A stretch of 64,000 bases of DNA from Maribellus sp. YY47 (GCF_023111095.1 NZ_JALGYW010000012.1:1-64000), one strand, 5' to 3'; shown: positions 26,875 to 38,000, counted from the first letter of the stretch. Made by a program: numbers and translations. The notes: generated from the letters alone by a model not told the origin.

Positions 26875-29800
26875 TTATAAAGTAAATCTAATACCTAAGT
26901 TATAACGCTTCATTGTCGGGTAAGCTCCCTGGTTGCCTGCCCCGGCAAAGTTTGACTCGCGGTCATCAGGCATTTTTGACCAAACCCACAAATTATTTCC
27001 GTTTACAAATATTTTCAGCGTACTCATTCCGAGTTTATTTATCCACCCGCCGTTCATGGTGTAAGCCAATTCGGCGTTCTTCAGGCGGATATAAGAACCA
27101 TCAAACAAATACTGTGTTCCTGAATGATAGCTTGGCGTTGACAACCAGCGTGGAACAGTAACGTCGGCATTAGGATCAGACTCTGACCACCAGGAGCCAA
27201 AATCGTAAACAGTGTTCAGTTTACTGCCAAAGCTGGTAAGTGGTACATTCCGGGTAACATTGGTTACACCATAAAACTGAACAAAACCGCTAAAACCTTT
27301 CCAGGAGAAACCGATACTGGTGTTGTATGTATTTTCAGGAGTTCCTGAATAACCCCACGGAATTTGATCTTTACTGTCAACAACACCGTCGGCATTGAAG
27401 TCGATTATATAATAATCTCCAGGTAATTTGTACTGATCGTTTGTGTCGTGCATCGGGCTGCCATAGAGTTGATCATAAGTATTAAAATAACCAGCATCAA
27501 CATATGCCCTTGTTTGCCCGATACTATATCCTTGTTGTTTTCGGTAAGCATCGTATAACGCCGGATCATCTCGTCTAAGTACAACATTTGTGGCATGTGT
27601 TAAACTCAGATCACCCCACAATCTTAATCCGTTTGCAAAACTCTTGTTAACCCGTAATTGTATCTCGTATCCGTTGGTACGCACTTTTCCGAGGTTGGCA
27701 GTAGCCGGAGTATTTCCAAATATTGGCGGAACAGCCCGATCGTTTCCATTAACCAGTATATCATCACGAATGTCCCTGAAATACTCAACGCTACCCGCGA
27801 ACAATCCATCGAGGAAAGCATAGTCAACACCAAAGTTAAATTTCTTGACTGTCTCCCACTTTACATCAGGGTTACCTACCTGCGACTCACGATACCGGTT
27901 ATAGGGGCTATCCGCATCGTCGGTAGTATTAAGTTTACTTGCGCCACCATAAGCCCACTGAGTAAGATACAACCACCTGCTACCACTGTCGTCTCCAATT
28001 TCACCGTAGGAAGCACGTAACTTTAACATATCCAAAAATTCAATGGGTTTCATAAATGCTTCTTCAGAAACCATCCAACCGATTGCCCCCGAATTAAAGA
28101 ATGCAAAACGATAATCTTTCGAAAATTTTTCGGAACCATTATAGGCTCCATTATATTCGATGAAGTATTTTGATGCATAGTCGTAGGTTGCACGGAAGGC
28201 CCAATCTTCCCTAAAAAAAGGAATTTGACTTCCGGTTGCCCTTTCTTTGCGGCTAAACAATCCCATGGCCGAAACGCTATGTTTATCAAATGATTGTGCC
28301 CAGTTTAGCTGAAGCTGATACTCGCGGTTACGCTGTGTTGCCCAGTTGGCAACAGATCCTGCAGATGTACTCCACAACACCCCTTGCTGATAGTCGAATA
28401 AGTTGTTGCTTTCGTACTCCTTCTTATAACTCACAATGCCAGTAGCTGGATCAATCCATTTGCGCTGAGCATCATGATATAAGTCGTTTATTCCCCGATC
28501 TCTTTCCACAAATGTATTATCCATAGACAGGGAGCCTCTGAATTTCAATCCTTTCGTGATAAAGTCCAGTTCCTGTTCCAGAATAAAGTCTGTATTAATT
28601 CGGGTGGTTGTAATAAGCATGGTACCCGAAAGCGCTAAGTTTTCGGCAGAGTTGGATACGTTTGAGATGTTGGGATAATAGCCCCAGGAGCCATCTGAGT
28701 ATTGAGGTAAAAATACATCGGGAGCAATGTTGTATGCCCCTGCCCATTGCTGCGCAATTCCCCAATCTCCCGAGTTTGTATAACCCCAGGGTGTCTTCTG
28801 AGCTCCACTCGAACCGGCAAGATTCAATTTAAACAATGTGCTTTTTGTCAACTTAAAATCAAGATTACTACGTGCATTTATGCGATTGTATGCATAACCT
28901 GATTCATAATTACGTCCGTTATCCATTAGATCAAAAAGGTCTCCTTCGTGAGCAAAATCAACCGAAGCAAAATATTTAACAAAACCGGTACCTCCTGAAA
29001 CATTGATGTTTGCATTGTAGGACATGGCATAATTTTTAAATAAAACATCCTGCCAGTCAACATTTGGATAACGTTCAGCCTCCGCCAGATTAGCCGGATA
29101 ACGATATTTATTTATTATTGATTGCGGCATTGCATATTCCCAGGAATCAGGAGATATTCCCAACTCGTGTTCAATGGCATAATTGCGTGCAACCAAAGCG
29201 TCATAAGAATCCAGTTTGTTCGGTAATTTAGAAGGAACTTTCATCGTCATATTAGCAGATACATCAATTCTGGCCGATCCTTCTTTTCCTCGTTTTGTTG
29301 TGATAAGGATAACACCGTTTGCCCCTTTCACCCCAAATATTGCTGTGGCAGAAGCATCTTTCAGTACAGAAACCGATGCAACCGAATTAATATCTACACC
29401 ACTTAAGGGACGTTCTACTCCATCGACCAGTACCAATGGATCGGAATTGTTCCAGGAACTTGCCGAGCGAATAATAATTTTTGGGTCTTCTTCGCCTGGC
29501 ATACCAGAACTATTGAGAGTAACAACACCGGGTAAGTTTCCGGTTAAGGCAGTTCCAATATTATTTACACCGGCAGAGCGTTGAAGTACTTCACCCGTGG
29601 TTTGGGTAATTGCCCCTACTACACTCTCTTTCTTTTGCTGTCCGTATCCAATAACAATGGTTTCTTCTAACTGAACGCTCGAAGATTTTAATACAACTTT
29701 AATCGTTTGTTGATTGGCAACATCAATTTCCTGAGTGTCCATCCCAATAAACGAAATAATAATAACATTACGATTAACCGGGATATCCAATTCAAATTTT

Positions 29801-30033
29801 CCGTCCGCATCAGTAGGAACGCCAATCTGAGTATCTTTTACAACAACGGTAGCACCAACAATCGGAATATTTTGCTCATCAACTACGGTACCTTTAATTG
29901 GTCTGGCATTTTGCGCCAATACACATACGTTGATAAGAATCCCAAATATAAGTGCTAATGTTTTTATCAGATAGCTCTTCATCGGAACCGACAAAGCAGC
30001 ATTTTCAAATGATAATTTAATTCTATATTTCAT
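26875..30033 (-). CDS. SusC/RagA-family TonB-dependent transporter with carboxypeptidase-like domain
   Basis: A 1052-residue outer-membrane transporter. After the signal segment (residues about 18-40, ending CVLAQ) comes a CarboxypepD_reg-like domain (PIKGTVVDEQNIPIVGATVVV, about 45-120), a TonB-box/linker region with the typical EETIVIGYGQQKKESVVGAI, the plug (PLVLVDGVERPL; LKDASATAIFGVKGANGVILI) and the barrel ending in TMKRYNLGIRFTL. It is the first gene of the xylan uptake operon. ATGs at 30033 and 29982 are both possible; the second starts directly at MKSYLIKTLAL. The operator-like repeats 0.5 kb upstream (30588-30622) suggest control by the adjacent hybrid regulator. Confidence 0.94.
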   Translation of the reverse strand: MKYRIKLSFENAALSVPMKSYLIKTLALIFGILINVCVLAQNARPIKGTVVDEQNIPIVGATVVVKDTQIGVPTDADGKFELDIPVNRNVIIISFIGMDTQEIDVANQQTIKVVLKSSSVQLEETIVIGYGQQKKESVVGAITQTTGEVLQRSAGVNNIGTALTGNLPGVVTLNSSGMPGEEDPKIIIRSASSWNNSDPLVLVDGVERPLSGVDINSVASVSVLKDASATAIFGVKGANGVILITTKRGKEGSARIDVSANMTMKVPSKLPNKLDSYDALVARNYAIEHELGISPDSWEYAMPQSIINKYRYPANLAEAERYPNVDWQDVLFKNYAMSYNANINVSGGTGFVKYFASVDFAHEGDLFDLMDNGRNYESGYAYNRINARSNLDFKLTKSTLFKLNLAGSSGAQKTPWGYTNSGDWGIAQQWAGAYNIAPDVFLPQYSDGSWGYYPNISNVSNSAENLALSGTMLITTTRINTDFILEQELDFITKGLKFRGSLSMDNTFVERDRGINDLYHDAQRKWIDPATGIVSYKKEYESNNLFDYQQGVLWSTSAGSVANWATQRNREYQLQLNWAQSFDKHSVSAMGLFSRKERATGSQIPFFREDWAFRATYDYASKYFIEYNGAYNGSEKFSKDYRFAFFNSGAIGWMVSEEAFMKPIEFLDMLKLRASYGEIGDDSGSRWLYLTQWAYGGASKLNTTDDADSPYNRYRESQVGNPDVKWETVKKFNFGVDYAFLDGLFAGSVEYFRDIRDDILVNGNDRAVPPIFGNTPATANLGKVRTNGYEIQLRVNKSFANGLRLWGDLSLTHATNVVLRRDDPALYDAYRKQQGYSIGQTRAYVDAGYFNTYDQLYGSPMHDTNDQYKLPGDYYIIDFNADGVVDSKDQIPWGYSGTPENTYNTSIGFSWKGFSGFVQFYGVTNVTRNVPLTSFGSKLNTVYDFGSWWSESDPNADVTVPRWLSTPSYHSGTQYLFDGSYIRLKNAELAYTMNGGWINKLGMSTLKIFVNGNNLWVWSKMPDDRESNFAGAGNQGAYPTMKRYNLGIRFTL

Positions 30034-30559
30034 TATATTCTTTTATTAATTGACAAAAGTGTTCTAAACTTTATTAGAAGTTGATTTTCACTCACGATAC
30101 CCGTACACTTTAATCACCAGGTATTAAAATGATTCATCAAAAGAATAAAATGGAAAACAGAACGTCCGATAGTTTTTCTATTCATAAGGTCTAAGTTTTA
30201 ATGTTTATAATGTTTTATTGAATTAATTTCTTAGGTTTCGTTGTTAACCAAACTCAAATGCTCTGTCAGAAGCACACAAACAGGTATTTGTCGCTGCAAA
30301 TCGGAGCCATCGAACCATTGAGGAACAGTAAGCATATCCTTTAACCAAAAGCATGGTCAAATCGACGTTTCGCAAAAAACAGGATACTGAATTCAAAACC
30401 AATGAATGCCATTTTGAACCTAACCGGTTACACTCACCGGCTAGCTGTCTTTGAAGAAAAATTTGACTAAAAGAGTTTAGCTTCATTTTAAGTTCAATTT
30501 TTGGCGACTAGTTACTGTTAGTTAATACTGTCGGTCTTTATTTTAATGGACCTCATCGT

Positions 30560-30567
30560 CAAAAATA
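30560..30567 (-). promoter_or_regulatory. Candidate -7 element of the SusCD operon promoter
   Basis: TATTTTTG on the minus strand fits the Bacteroidetes -7 consensus TAnnTTTG and was the only match I found between the regulator stop and SusC. The position where a -33 TTTG should lie has no match but is at the end of the proximal direct repeat, as expected for an activator-dependent promoter. Confidence 0.4.
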
Positions 30568-30587
30568 TAATTACGGGAAAGCGAGGG

Positions 30588-30622
30588 TTTTTAATTTGAG
30601 ATATTTGATTTTTAATTTGAGA
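30588..30622 (-). promoter_or_regulatory. 14-bp direct repeats with 21-bp period, candidate HTCS operator
   Basis: The plus-strand sequence TTTTTAATTTGAGA occurs exactly at 30588-30601 and again at 30609-30622, a start-to-start distance of 21 bp (two helical turns). A weaker copy ends with ATTAGAGA at 30638-30645. Direct half-sites about 21 bp apart are how AraC-family activators bind DNA, and the adjacent gene 30778-34686 encodes a regulator with an AraC-type output domain. The proximal repeat ends 20 bp before the candidate -7 box. Confidence 0.55.
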
Positions 30623-30682
30623 CACTTATCTAAAATCATTAGAGATATTGCTCAATTACAACCGTATAGCACATCTTCACTA

Positions 30683-30704
30683 TCTCATTATTCGAATAAT
30701 GAGA
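30683..30704. promoter_or_regulatory. Perfect 22-bp palindrome between regulator gene and SusCD operon
   Basis: The half-site TCTCATTATTC is followed without gap by its reverse complement. It lies 74 bp after the regulator stop and 61 bp upstream of the direct repeats, and its ends share TCTCA with them. There is no T-run next to it on either side, so it is not a standard terminator; an operator or cruciform-forming site is more likely. Confidence 0.4.
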
Positions 30705-30777
30705 CAAGGAGGTCCTAAACAGACCGAATTAAAAAGAAAGCGAGATATCTGAAAATAGAACTGGAATATTCCAAATT

Positions 30778-33700
30778 TTAATCCAGCACCTGAGTTGGCG
30801 ATTTTCCAAAATGTTTTCTGAATACGGTACTAAAATACCCGACACTTGCAAAGCCACACAACTCACTAACCTCGGTAATGGTGTATTTTTTTTCTTTCAG
30901 CAAATCTATCGCGTGGTTTAGCCGTACTGATTTGATAAAATCTGTAGGAGATTGGTCAGTTAATGCTTTTATTTTTTTGTATAATAACGAAGGACTTACA
31001 TTCATTGCCCAGGCAAAATCATTTTTGGAGAACTGAGCGTTTGAAATATTTTCGTGCACTATTTCAATCATTCGTTTCAAAAATTTGTCGTTCAATTCAT
31101 TATCCAATATGGTAGTTTCCTCTCCCAGGCGAATAATTTTCAACGCTTTATCGCGAATAATCTCCCGATTCTGAATAAGCGTTCTGATACGCTGCTGCAG
31201 AATGGAAACATCAAAAGGTTTTGTCAGATAATCGTCGGCACCTAATCCGAGGCCATGTATCAGTTCTGCCTTTCCGGCCAGCGCCGTTAACAAAATGATT
31301 GGAAGATGCGAGGTTTCATAGGTTGATTTTATTTTCTGACATAGTTCAAACCCATCCATATTGGGCATCATAACATCTGACACGACCATATCGGGAGTCT
31401 GTTTCTGGATCATTTCCCAGGCCTGTACCCCGTCTTCTGCCAGGTATATCTTAAATTGTGGTTCCATAGCCGATTTAAGGAACTCCCGGAGATATTCGTT
31501 ATCCTCCACAATCAACACTTTCATTTTAAGAACATTGATCTCATCACTATCACTTAAGGCAGACGGACTGAGCTCCTGCCGTTGAACAACCGCCTGAAGA
31601 TTTCTGTCATCGGGTATTTTTTGTTCGGTAACAGGAACATCTACGTCCCGGGTTGGAATAACAACCTGAAAAGAAGAGCCCTGGTTTAACTGACTATAAC
31701 AGCTAATCTTCCCATCATGAAGATTAACATAATTTTTAACCAGCAGCAGACCAATTCCGGAACCTACAATTTTTGAGTTGACCACATTCTCTGCGCGGTA
31801 ATATTCTTTAAAAAGCTGTCGCTGAGCCTTTTTACTAATTCCGATTCCCTGATCCTGCACTTCAAGAATCCATCTTGCAGAAGAACATTGAAGATTTACC
31901 TGTATTTCGGTATTCGAAAAAGAGTATTTTATTGCGTTCGAAATCAGGTTGTCTATCACTTTATCGATAAGTGTTTCATCGATAGCTGTAACAAATTTTG
32001 AAAAATTGGATGAAAACCGGATCTCAATATTTTTACTTCTTGCATACGACTCAAACATCATTACCCTGTTCTCGATCATTTTAACCAAATCAACCTTAGA
32101 AAGAGAAAGTTTTTCTTTCCCGATATCTGATTTCTGAAAGTCCATGAGCTGGGTTACCACCTTAAGCATACGCTGTGTTTGATCGGTTGCCAGATGCAGG
32201 TAATGAAGTCCTTTATCGCTTAATCCAGGTTCCTTGTTCAATTCCTCAATCGGGCCGTTTATCAGAGTTAATGAAGTACGAATATCATGTGCTGTGTTGG
32301 CAAAAAAGCGGATTTTTTCTTCAGAATGGATTTTCTTCAAACGATCTGCATAATATAACATCGAAAAAACAATTACGCCTACTATAAATAAAGCAACAAT
32401 CAACCTAAACCACCAGGTCTCCCAGTACGGAGGAATCATATTTAGCAAGATCGTTCGTTCGGCAATCACTCTCGAACTCGAACTATCAAACATTCTTATT
32501 TTTAAGGTATAAACACCACTGGCAATGTTTGAATAAGAAAGAATCCGGTTATTGGAAGGCTTGCTCCACTCTTCTTCCAACTCGTCCAGCTTCCACGAAA
32601 ATTTTGATCCCGGAGAGGTAACTCCAATCGGAATCAGCTCCAAACTGATTGTATTCTGATAGTATTTCAAAGAAATATCAGTGAGATTATTAATCGGAAT
32701 GGAAGGTTTCAGGTTGTCAATCTCACGGATCGATCTACCGGCCACCAAAATATCCTGAATAAAAATTCTTCCTTTATCAGGCGTTAGTTTCAGCTCATCG
32801 GGTTCGAACATAAGTGCACCGATGTTAGAGCCTAAAAGCAGCTTACCGTTTTTCATCAGGAAATGAGCATCCTGGTTAAACGATACATGATTCAGGTAAA
32901 GTAACGAGTTAAACGAAAGAATACTGCGGTCTTCTTCCTTCAACCTGCATAGGCCTTGCTCTGTACCCAACCAGAAGTAGCCATTGCAATATTCGATACT
33001 GTTAACAAAATTGCTAGACAAGCCGGCATCTATTGTGTAGCGGTCTTGTGTTTTGTTGGAGATATCGTAACGAATCACGCCATCGCCGCTGGTTGCAATC
33101 CATATTACATTGTCCTTCATATAAACATCCGACACAACAAAGCCTTCCACCATTACATCAAATTGTCCTGTCTTTTTATCAAAAAGCAAAAGCCCGTAGG
33201 TGGTTCCCAGTAATAATTTATCGGATGAATATTCCTTGATAATATAAACCGTAAAATCATCAAACGCTTGATACTCGTTTGTAACGATATTATAACGAAT
33301 CAGATCGCCGCGAACGCCACCAATCCAAATATCCCCCTGACTGTCTTCCATAATGTCAAAAACGAAATCTCCTGCAAAATCTCCCTCTATTTGTGTCTGA
33401 CTCAGGTGTTTTAATTGCCTTCCGGTATTTCTGTCGAGAACATATATACCGGAAGAATAACTACCGGCCCATATCCTTCCTTTCGAATCTTCGCATAGGG
33501 TAAGAAAAACCTGGGCATGCTCTTCCATATTACGATAGTATGTACTCCAGCGGTTATTTTTTGTGTTCCAGAAACTCAATCCGTTATTAGTTGCAAACCA
33601 CAAGTTTCCGTTCCCATCTTCCAGCACACTGTTTACATCATTATTAACCAGCGAATTGGCATTGTTTACAACATGCGATATTTTGGTAATAACCGAGCTG

Positions 33701-34686
33701 GCCTGATCAAAAAATGAAACTCCTCCGGTGTATGTACAAATCCATACCCTTTTGTTTTTATCGCAGAAAATGTCGTAAACCCCATTTCCCTTTAGCGAGT
33801 TCTGGTTATCCGAATCTTCCTTGTAAACCGTAATAATTCGTTTGGTGTATTTGTTGATTTCCCATACTCCTTGTCCGTCAATACCAATAAGAAAAGTAGA
33901 ATCAGATATTGCTTCGATTGTCTGAACCGGCTGATTGGGAATATTATTGACTACCGCCAGTTTACGTTGCCCTTCTCCCACCTTTAAATAATACAGTCCG
34001 TCGCCAAGTGTACCCAACCAAAGTGTATTTTCTTTTTTATCCCATTTCATATACGAGACAAAGCTGTTCTCGCTTGGAGAGAAGCGAAAGAATTCTTCCC
34101 AGGACGATGTGATAATATCAAAAATCAGGATTTGTCCTTCGCATATAAAATAGAAATGAGTATCATCGATCCGTTCCAAAAAATCGATCATTTTGCCTGC
34201 AAACAAAATATCCAGTCCTGTGCCCGAATTATATTTTAATAAACCAAAAGAAGACGCTTCCCACATTGTTCCCCATTGATCAACCAGCAATCTGTTAACC
34301 GTTACATGCGGATCGGTAAGCTGTTTTGAAAGGTTGGTGACAATTTCAAATTCATCCTGAATGGTATTGTATAAAAAAATCTGGCCGTTGTTCGTGTAGG
34401 CATACAGCTTGCCATCGGTATATTCGAGCCTTACGGTTATTATGTCTTCCGACTCATAAGGAAGTTGATATATTTTGATTTCATCCTGCGTATAGCGAAG
34501 AATTCCCATCTTTGATGAAATCCAGATAAAACCATCATCATCCGCACATACGTGATTGGTTTCACGCATGGAAATGCCATACTCTTCATTCAAATTATAA
34601 AACTGTGCTATATCTTTTGCGGAAGAAGTGAATACGCAAAAAATTAACACACTAAGTAGACTTGTATATGATATTATCTTTTTCAT
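30778..34686 (-). CDS. Hybrid two-component system regulator (HTCS) of the xylan locus
   Basis: A 1302-residue one-chain sensor-regulator. Order: signal segment (1-22); periplasmic Reg_prop beta-propeller repeats (about 30-660, many copies of the IWIGT/LWFAT type); Y_Y_Y domain (about 670-750); one membrane helix (about 760-785); HisKA with His in NTAHDIRTSLTLINGP (about 799); HATPase with DQGIGISKKAQ and GSGIGLLLVKN; receiver (about 1060-1175) with phospho-Asp in VVSDVMMPNMDG and Lys in YLTKPF; C-terminal AraC helix-turn-helix ending SVGYFSTVFRKHFGKSPTQ. Such HTCS proteins sense oligosaccharides in the periplasm and activate their own locus. The frame extends to a TTG at 34710, but the ATG at 34686 starts the signal segment. 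Confidence 0.95.
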   Translation of the reverse strand: MKKIISYTSLLSVLIFCVFTSSAKDIAQFYNLNEEYGISMRETNHVCADDDGFIWISSKMGILRYTQDEIKIYQLPYESEDIITVRLEYTDGKLYAYTNNGQIFLYNTIQDEFEIVTNLSKQLTDPHVTVNRLLVDQWGTMWEASSFGLLKYNSGTGLDILFAGKMIDFLERIDDTHFYFICEGQILIFDIITSSWEEFFRFSPSENSFVSYMKWDKKENTLWLGTLGDGLYYLKVGEGQRKLAVVNNIPNQPVQTIEAISDSTFLIGIDGQGVWEINKYTKRIITVYKEDSDNQNSLKGNGVYDIFCDKNKRVWICTYTGGVSFFDQASSVITKISHVVNNANSLVNNDVNSVLEDGNGNLWFATNNGLSFWNTKNNRWSTYYRNMEEHAQVFLTLCEDSKGRIWAGSYSSGIYVLDRNTGRQLKHLSQTQIEGDFAGDFVFDIMEDSQGDIWIGGVRGDLIRYNIVTNEYQAFDDFTVYIIKEYSSDKLLLGTTYGLLLFDKKTGQFDVMVEGFVVSDVYMKDNVIWIATSGDGVIRYDISNKTQDRYTIDAGLSSNFVNSIEYCNGYFWLGTEQGLCRLKEEDRSILSFNSLLYLNHVSFNQDAHFLMKNGKLLLGSNIGALMFEPDELKLTPDKGRIFIQDILVAGRSIREIDNLKPSIPINNLTDISLKYYQNTISLELIPIGVTSPGSKFSWKLDELEEEWSKPSNNRILSYSNIASGVYTLKIRMFDSSSSRVIAERTILLNMIPPYWETWWFRLIVALFIVGVIVFSMLYYADRLKKIHSEEKIRFFANTAHDIRTSLTLINGPIEELNKEPGLSDKGLHYLHLATDQTQRMLKVVTQLMDFQKSDIGKEKLSLSKVDLVKMIENRVMMFESYARSKNIEIRFSSNFSKFVTAIDETLIDKVIDNLISNAIKYSFSNTEIQVNLQCSSARWILEVQDQGIGISKKAQRQLFKEYYRAENVVNSKIVGSGIGLLLVKNYVNLHDGKISCYSQLNQGSSFQVVIPTRDVDVPVTEQKIPDDRNLQAVVQRQELSPSALSDSDEINVLKMKVLIVEDNEYLREFLKSAMEPQFKIYLAEDGVQAWEMIQKQTPDMVVSDVMMPNMDGFELCQKIKSTYETSHLPIILLTALAGKAELIHGLGLGADDYLTKPFDVSILQQRIRTLIQNREIIRDKALKIIRLGEETTILDNELNDKFLKRMIEIVHENISNAQFSKNDFAWAMNVSPSLLYKKIKALTDQSPTDFIKSVRLNHAIDLLKEKKYTITEVSELCGFASVGYFSTVFRKHFGKSPTQVLD

Positions 34687-34710
34687 AAAACAGCGCCAGG
34701 TAATCTCCAA

Positions 34711-35054
34711 TTTCTATATACACATAACCTCGAAAAACTCATAAATAACAATCTGCTGATTGCGGTTTTCTTAAGTGTATATTTTACACGAAGGAGGCAA
34801 TATACAATATTTTAGTTGAATAAATAATGATACAATTCCGAAAGTCATTGATCAGAATAAGCTTTGATTATCTCACATCAAGCCATAAAATAAGTGATCA
34901 GAGACTGGTTAATGTAAAAACAAAGCCATCCCGAATCACCATAAACCAAACTACCTAAACTCAAATTCCGGATTAAAAAAATTCCGGTAACAAGCTAAAA
35001 AAACTGTTTGAAAAGCCTGTGTCATAATATATCGTAATTGAATAAAACTCTGCT
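34711..35054. other. Intergenic region upstream of the HTCS gene
   Basis: A 344-bp AT-rich gap. It has an imperfect palindrome GTGTA-TATTT-TACAC at 34775-34789 and a spaced direct repeat of ATTCCGG near 34970. No gene, no clear terminator after the GH5-GH43 stop, and no full promoter consensus for the HTCS gene was found. Confidence 0.5.
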
Positions 35055-38000
35055 TTAATAATCTCCGCCAATGCAAATAACTTTTTGTCTTCCCACCACA
35101 TAAACACCTGAAGGCAGCCCTTTTGTAGCATTTTTCCGCATCACATCAGAGCGGAGCTTCACCCCTGCAACCGAATATACATCCACAATCTCATTCGGAT
35201 TTAATGTAGGAAGGGGAATGCTTCCAATGCCCGTAGGCTTGTAATCGTCAGAATTAGAAAGGTAAACCTCGTCAATTTGGATAGGACAGCTTCCATACGA
35301 CCAAAAACCGATAATATAAATGTGGGAGGGATCAAGTTTCTCGTTCGATTCTGCTTTAAACATATTGGCCAAAGGTACAGCTACCTGCGTTTTATTCATC
35401 AAATCATAACTGGCAGCCCCTCCCCAGTAATTATTGTTATCAAACAGCCGGAATGATGCACCGCAGGCACCGGGATTAGCCAATTTAACCACTAAATATT
35501 TATATGCTGAAAGATTAACTCCTGCAGAATAGCTCCAACCGCCAAAACCGTACTGTCCGGTGGTTAGTGTTTTTGACCATTCGTCGAAAGTACCGGTAGA
35601 ATAGATTGACGGATTAAAAAGCTCAGCGGTAAGCGGGAATGTTGATGAGGTTACAAGAGTCTGGCGGGTAAGTGGTTCACCCATTTCTCCCTGATAAGTA
35701 ATATTTATTGTAGCTTCTCCATCAGCCAGGGCTACTAAGTTTCCATTTACAATCTTTACAATATCGGGAGAGGAATTCTCATAAGTTGCACCCAGCGTTA
35801 CATCAACCGTTCTTCCATTCTGATATACAGCATTAACCGTAAATGTTATGGAAGAACCTGTCAGTAGTTCGATATGCTCTCCGGGCAATTGAAGATCGGC
35901 AAGTGTTAAAGCTTCTTCAGAGAAACCGGTAAACGAGTCGTCGAAAAACACCTCCTCCGAAAACTGTTCTTCGGTCGTAAACCAATCAATATCAACATAG
36001 CCACCGGTTTGTTGAGTTGCGTAATTAAACAGGCTGAATTTGTTTCCGGTAAATACTGACAGTTCAAATTTCATTGCAAGATCAGTACCCAACTTTGTGT
36101 AGTTTTCATTATCAAAACTGTAATAAAAACCTGCGTTGCTTGCATTGAAGCTGGCAACGGCTCGCAAATAAACCACTGAATCGCTGATTACCTGCCCTTC
36201 TGTCTCCACTCCGTTATTTACCATAACCAATTTCTTTTCGCTGTTTTCTGCCTTTACTCCAATGTATGCATAAGGATCTTGAAATACAGCCAGGCCGGCA
36301 ACATCGCCATCCAACATATTTTTGATATTCATTTTGATGGTTCCGTAGGAATGATCAAGATCGTCGGGACAGGCAAAAATGCGTTGGGTTAGTGTGTTAC
36401 GTGCGCTTTTAAATCCATCAGCGACCGATACAGTATACAGTCTCAAATTTCCGGGATTTTCGGTCAGCGACCATTTGCTATTTTCCGGATTATGGTTCCA
36501 GCCCCATTGCATACCCAGTTTATAATCCATGAAGTTATCGTTGGTAGGTAACACCCGTTTTTCGTATTCTTTGCCAACGTCAGGTTTCGTATACGTGGTT
36601 ACTCCTTTCCCTTCCACCCCAATTTCAGGCCATCCATCAACCCAGTTAACCGGTTGCAGATTAGGCAAACGCCCGTAAGCGCCTTTATCATAAAACAATA
36701 CAGTCCACCATTCCCCGGTTTGTGTCTCAACCAGCGCTCCCTGATGAATGTTTTCATCATCCAGCAACAACCTTTCTTCGTACGGACCATAGATATTTGC
36801 TGAACGCAAGGCTACCTGGTAAGCCGGCCACCCGCCATATGTCGCATATATGTAGTAGTACCCGTTTATTTTGTACAGATGACTTCCTTCCAAACCTTCT
36901 TTTAGCGTATATGAATAAACCTCCTTCTCGGTGCCCGGAAGTACAGCAAAGTTTTCATCCAACTCAGCGATTTTCAGCGTATTGATTCCGAAAACGACAT
37001 AAATCCGGTCATTTTCATCGAAGAAAAGTCCGGGATCGTAAAAAGTACCGGCTAACTTTTGTTTTTCCCAGGGCCCTTCAGGATGTGCAGCTGTTAACAA
37101 ATAACTGCCCTCATCCAACGTAGTAAAGAGCAGGTAAAATGTTCCGTTGTGGTATTTTAAACTGCTGGCCCACTGTCCGCGACCGTAGCGATCGCAACCA
37201 TCTAGGTTATAACATTCAGTTGATTCAATTTTTTCAAGCGGATTGCTGCAATATTCCCAGTTTACGAGGTCGTAAGATTTAAGAATTGTCGCTCCCGGAA
37301 AAATGTGCATAGTAGTGGAAACCATGTAATAAACATCATCTACACGAATAACATCGGGATCGGGGAAATCAGCAAAAATCACAGGGTTGGTATACGTTCC
37401 GTCGCCATTGTCGCTCGTTGACTGGTATTCAAAATCAGGCCGCGGATATTGTGACTCGGCATAGTCCTGGAACCAATGAAAAACGGGCCACGGACAAGCT
37501 TCCGGATCGTTCAGAAAAGTGTACTCCTCACCTTCTGCCGGCGGTGTATCAGAAAATTGGGCCAGTAAATCGGGAGAAGTAAAAAGTAACCAGCTCACGT
37601 TACCTGCGTCGTCGGTAATCTTCTTGAAATTGGCCCCAAATCCGTCGCCTCCGGCAACACCTGTAGTACTTTTCCCCCATGACGAATTGTATTCTTCAGG
37701 AGCCCAGTCCATTTCGGTCACCATTATCGGTGCAAAATCTGCAACAGGAGTAATGTTTTCGTCCCACTCTTTTTTAAAAACTTCGTAACCATCGGCACTG
37801 CCAAACCATCCGGGATAAACATGAATGGCGTACCCAATATTCTCTCCTTCAATGGGATTAATTGCATACCCTTTGTATTGTGACTGGTATCCAGATCCCG
37901 GAATCCAGAGTACATTATGAAACCCGTTTTCGCGAATCTTATTCACAATCGGCTGAAAAATCGCCTTCAGAACATCAAAATGCGCCTGGGTATTCGAACC

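Larger units (their letters stand above)
30034..30777. other. Regulatory region and long leader of the SusCD operon
   Basis: A 744-bp gap between the regulator stop and SusC. From the regulator side it holds a 22-bp palindrome (30683-30704), direct repeats (30588-30622, with a degenerate third copy near 30632-30645), and a minus-strand TATTTTTG box (30567-30560). If that box is used, the transcript starts near 30553 and the leader is about 520 nt. Within the leader an 80-codon minus-strand frame (30486-30244) is open but has no recognisable motifs. No intrinsic terminator for the regulator gene was found. Confidence 0.55.

Noticed and set aside
30244-30486. 80-codon minus-strand frame in the SusCD leader
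   Set aside because: No motif, no ribosome site and odd composition; kept only as a remark on the leader, not as a gene.
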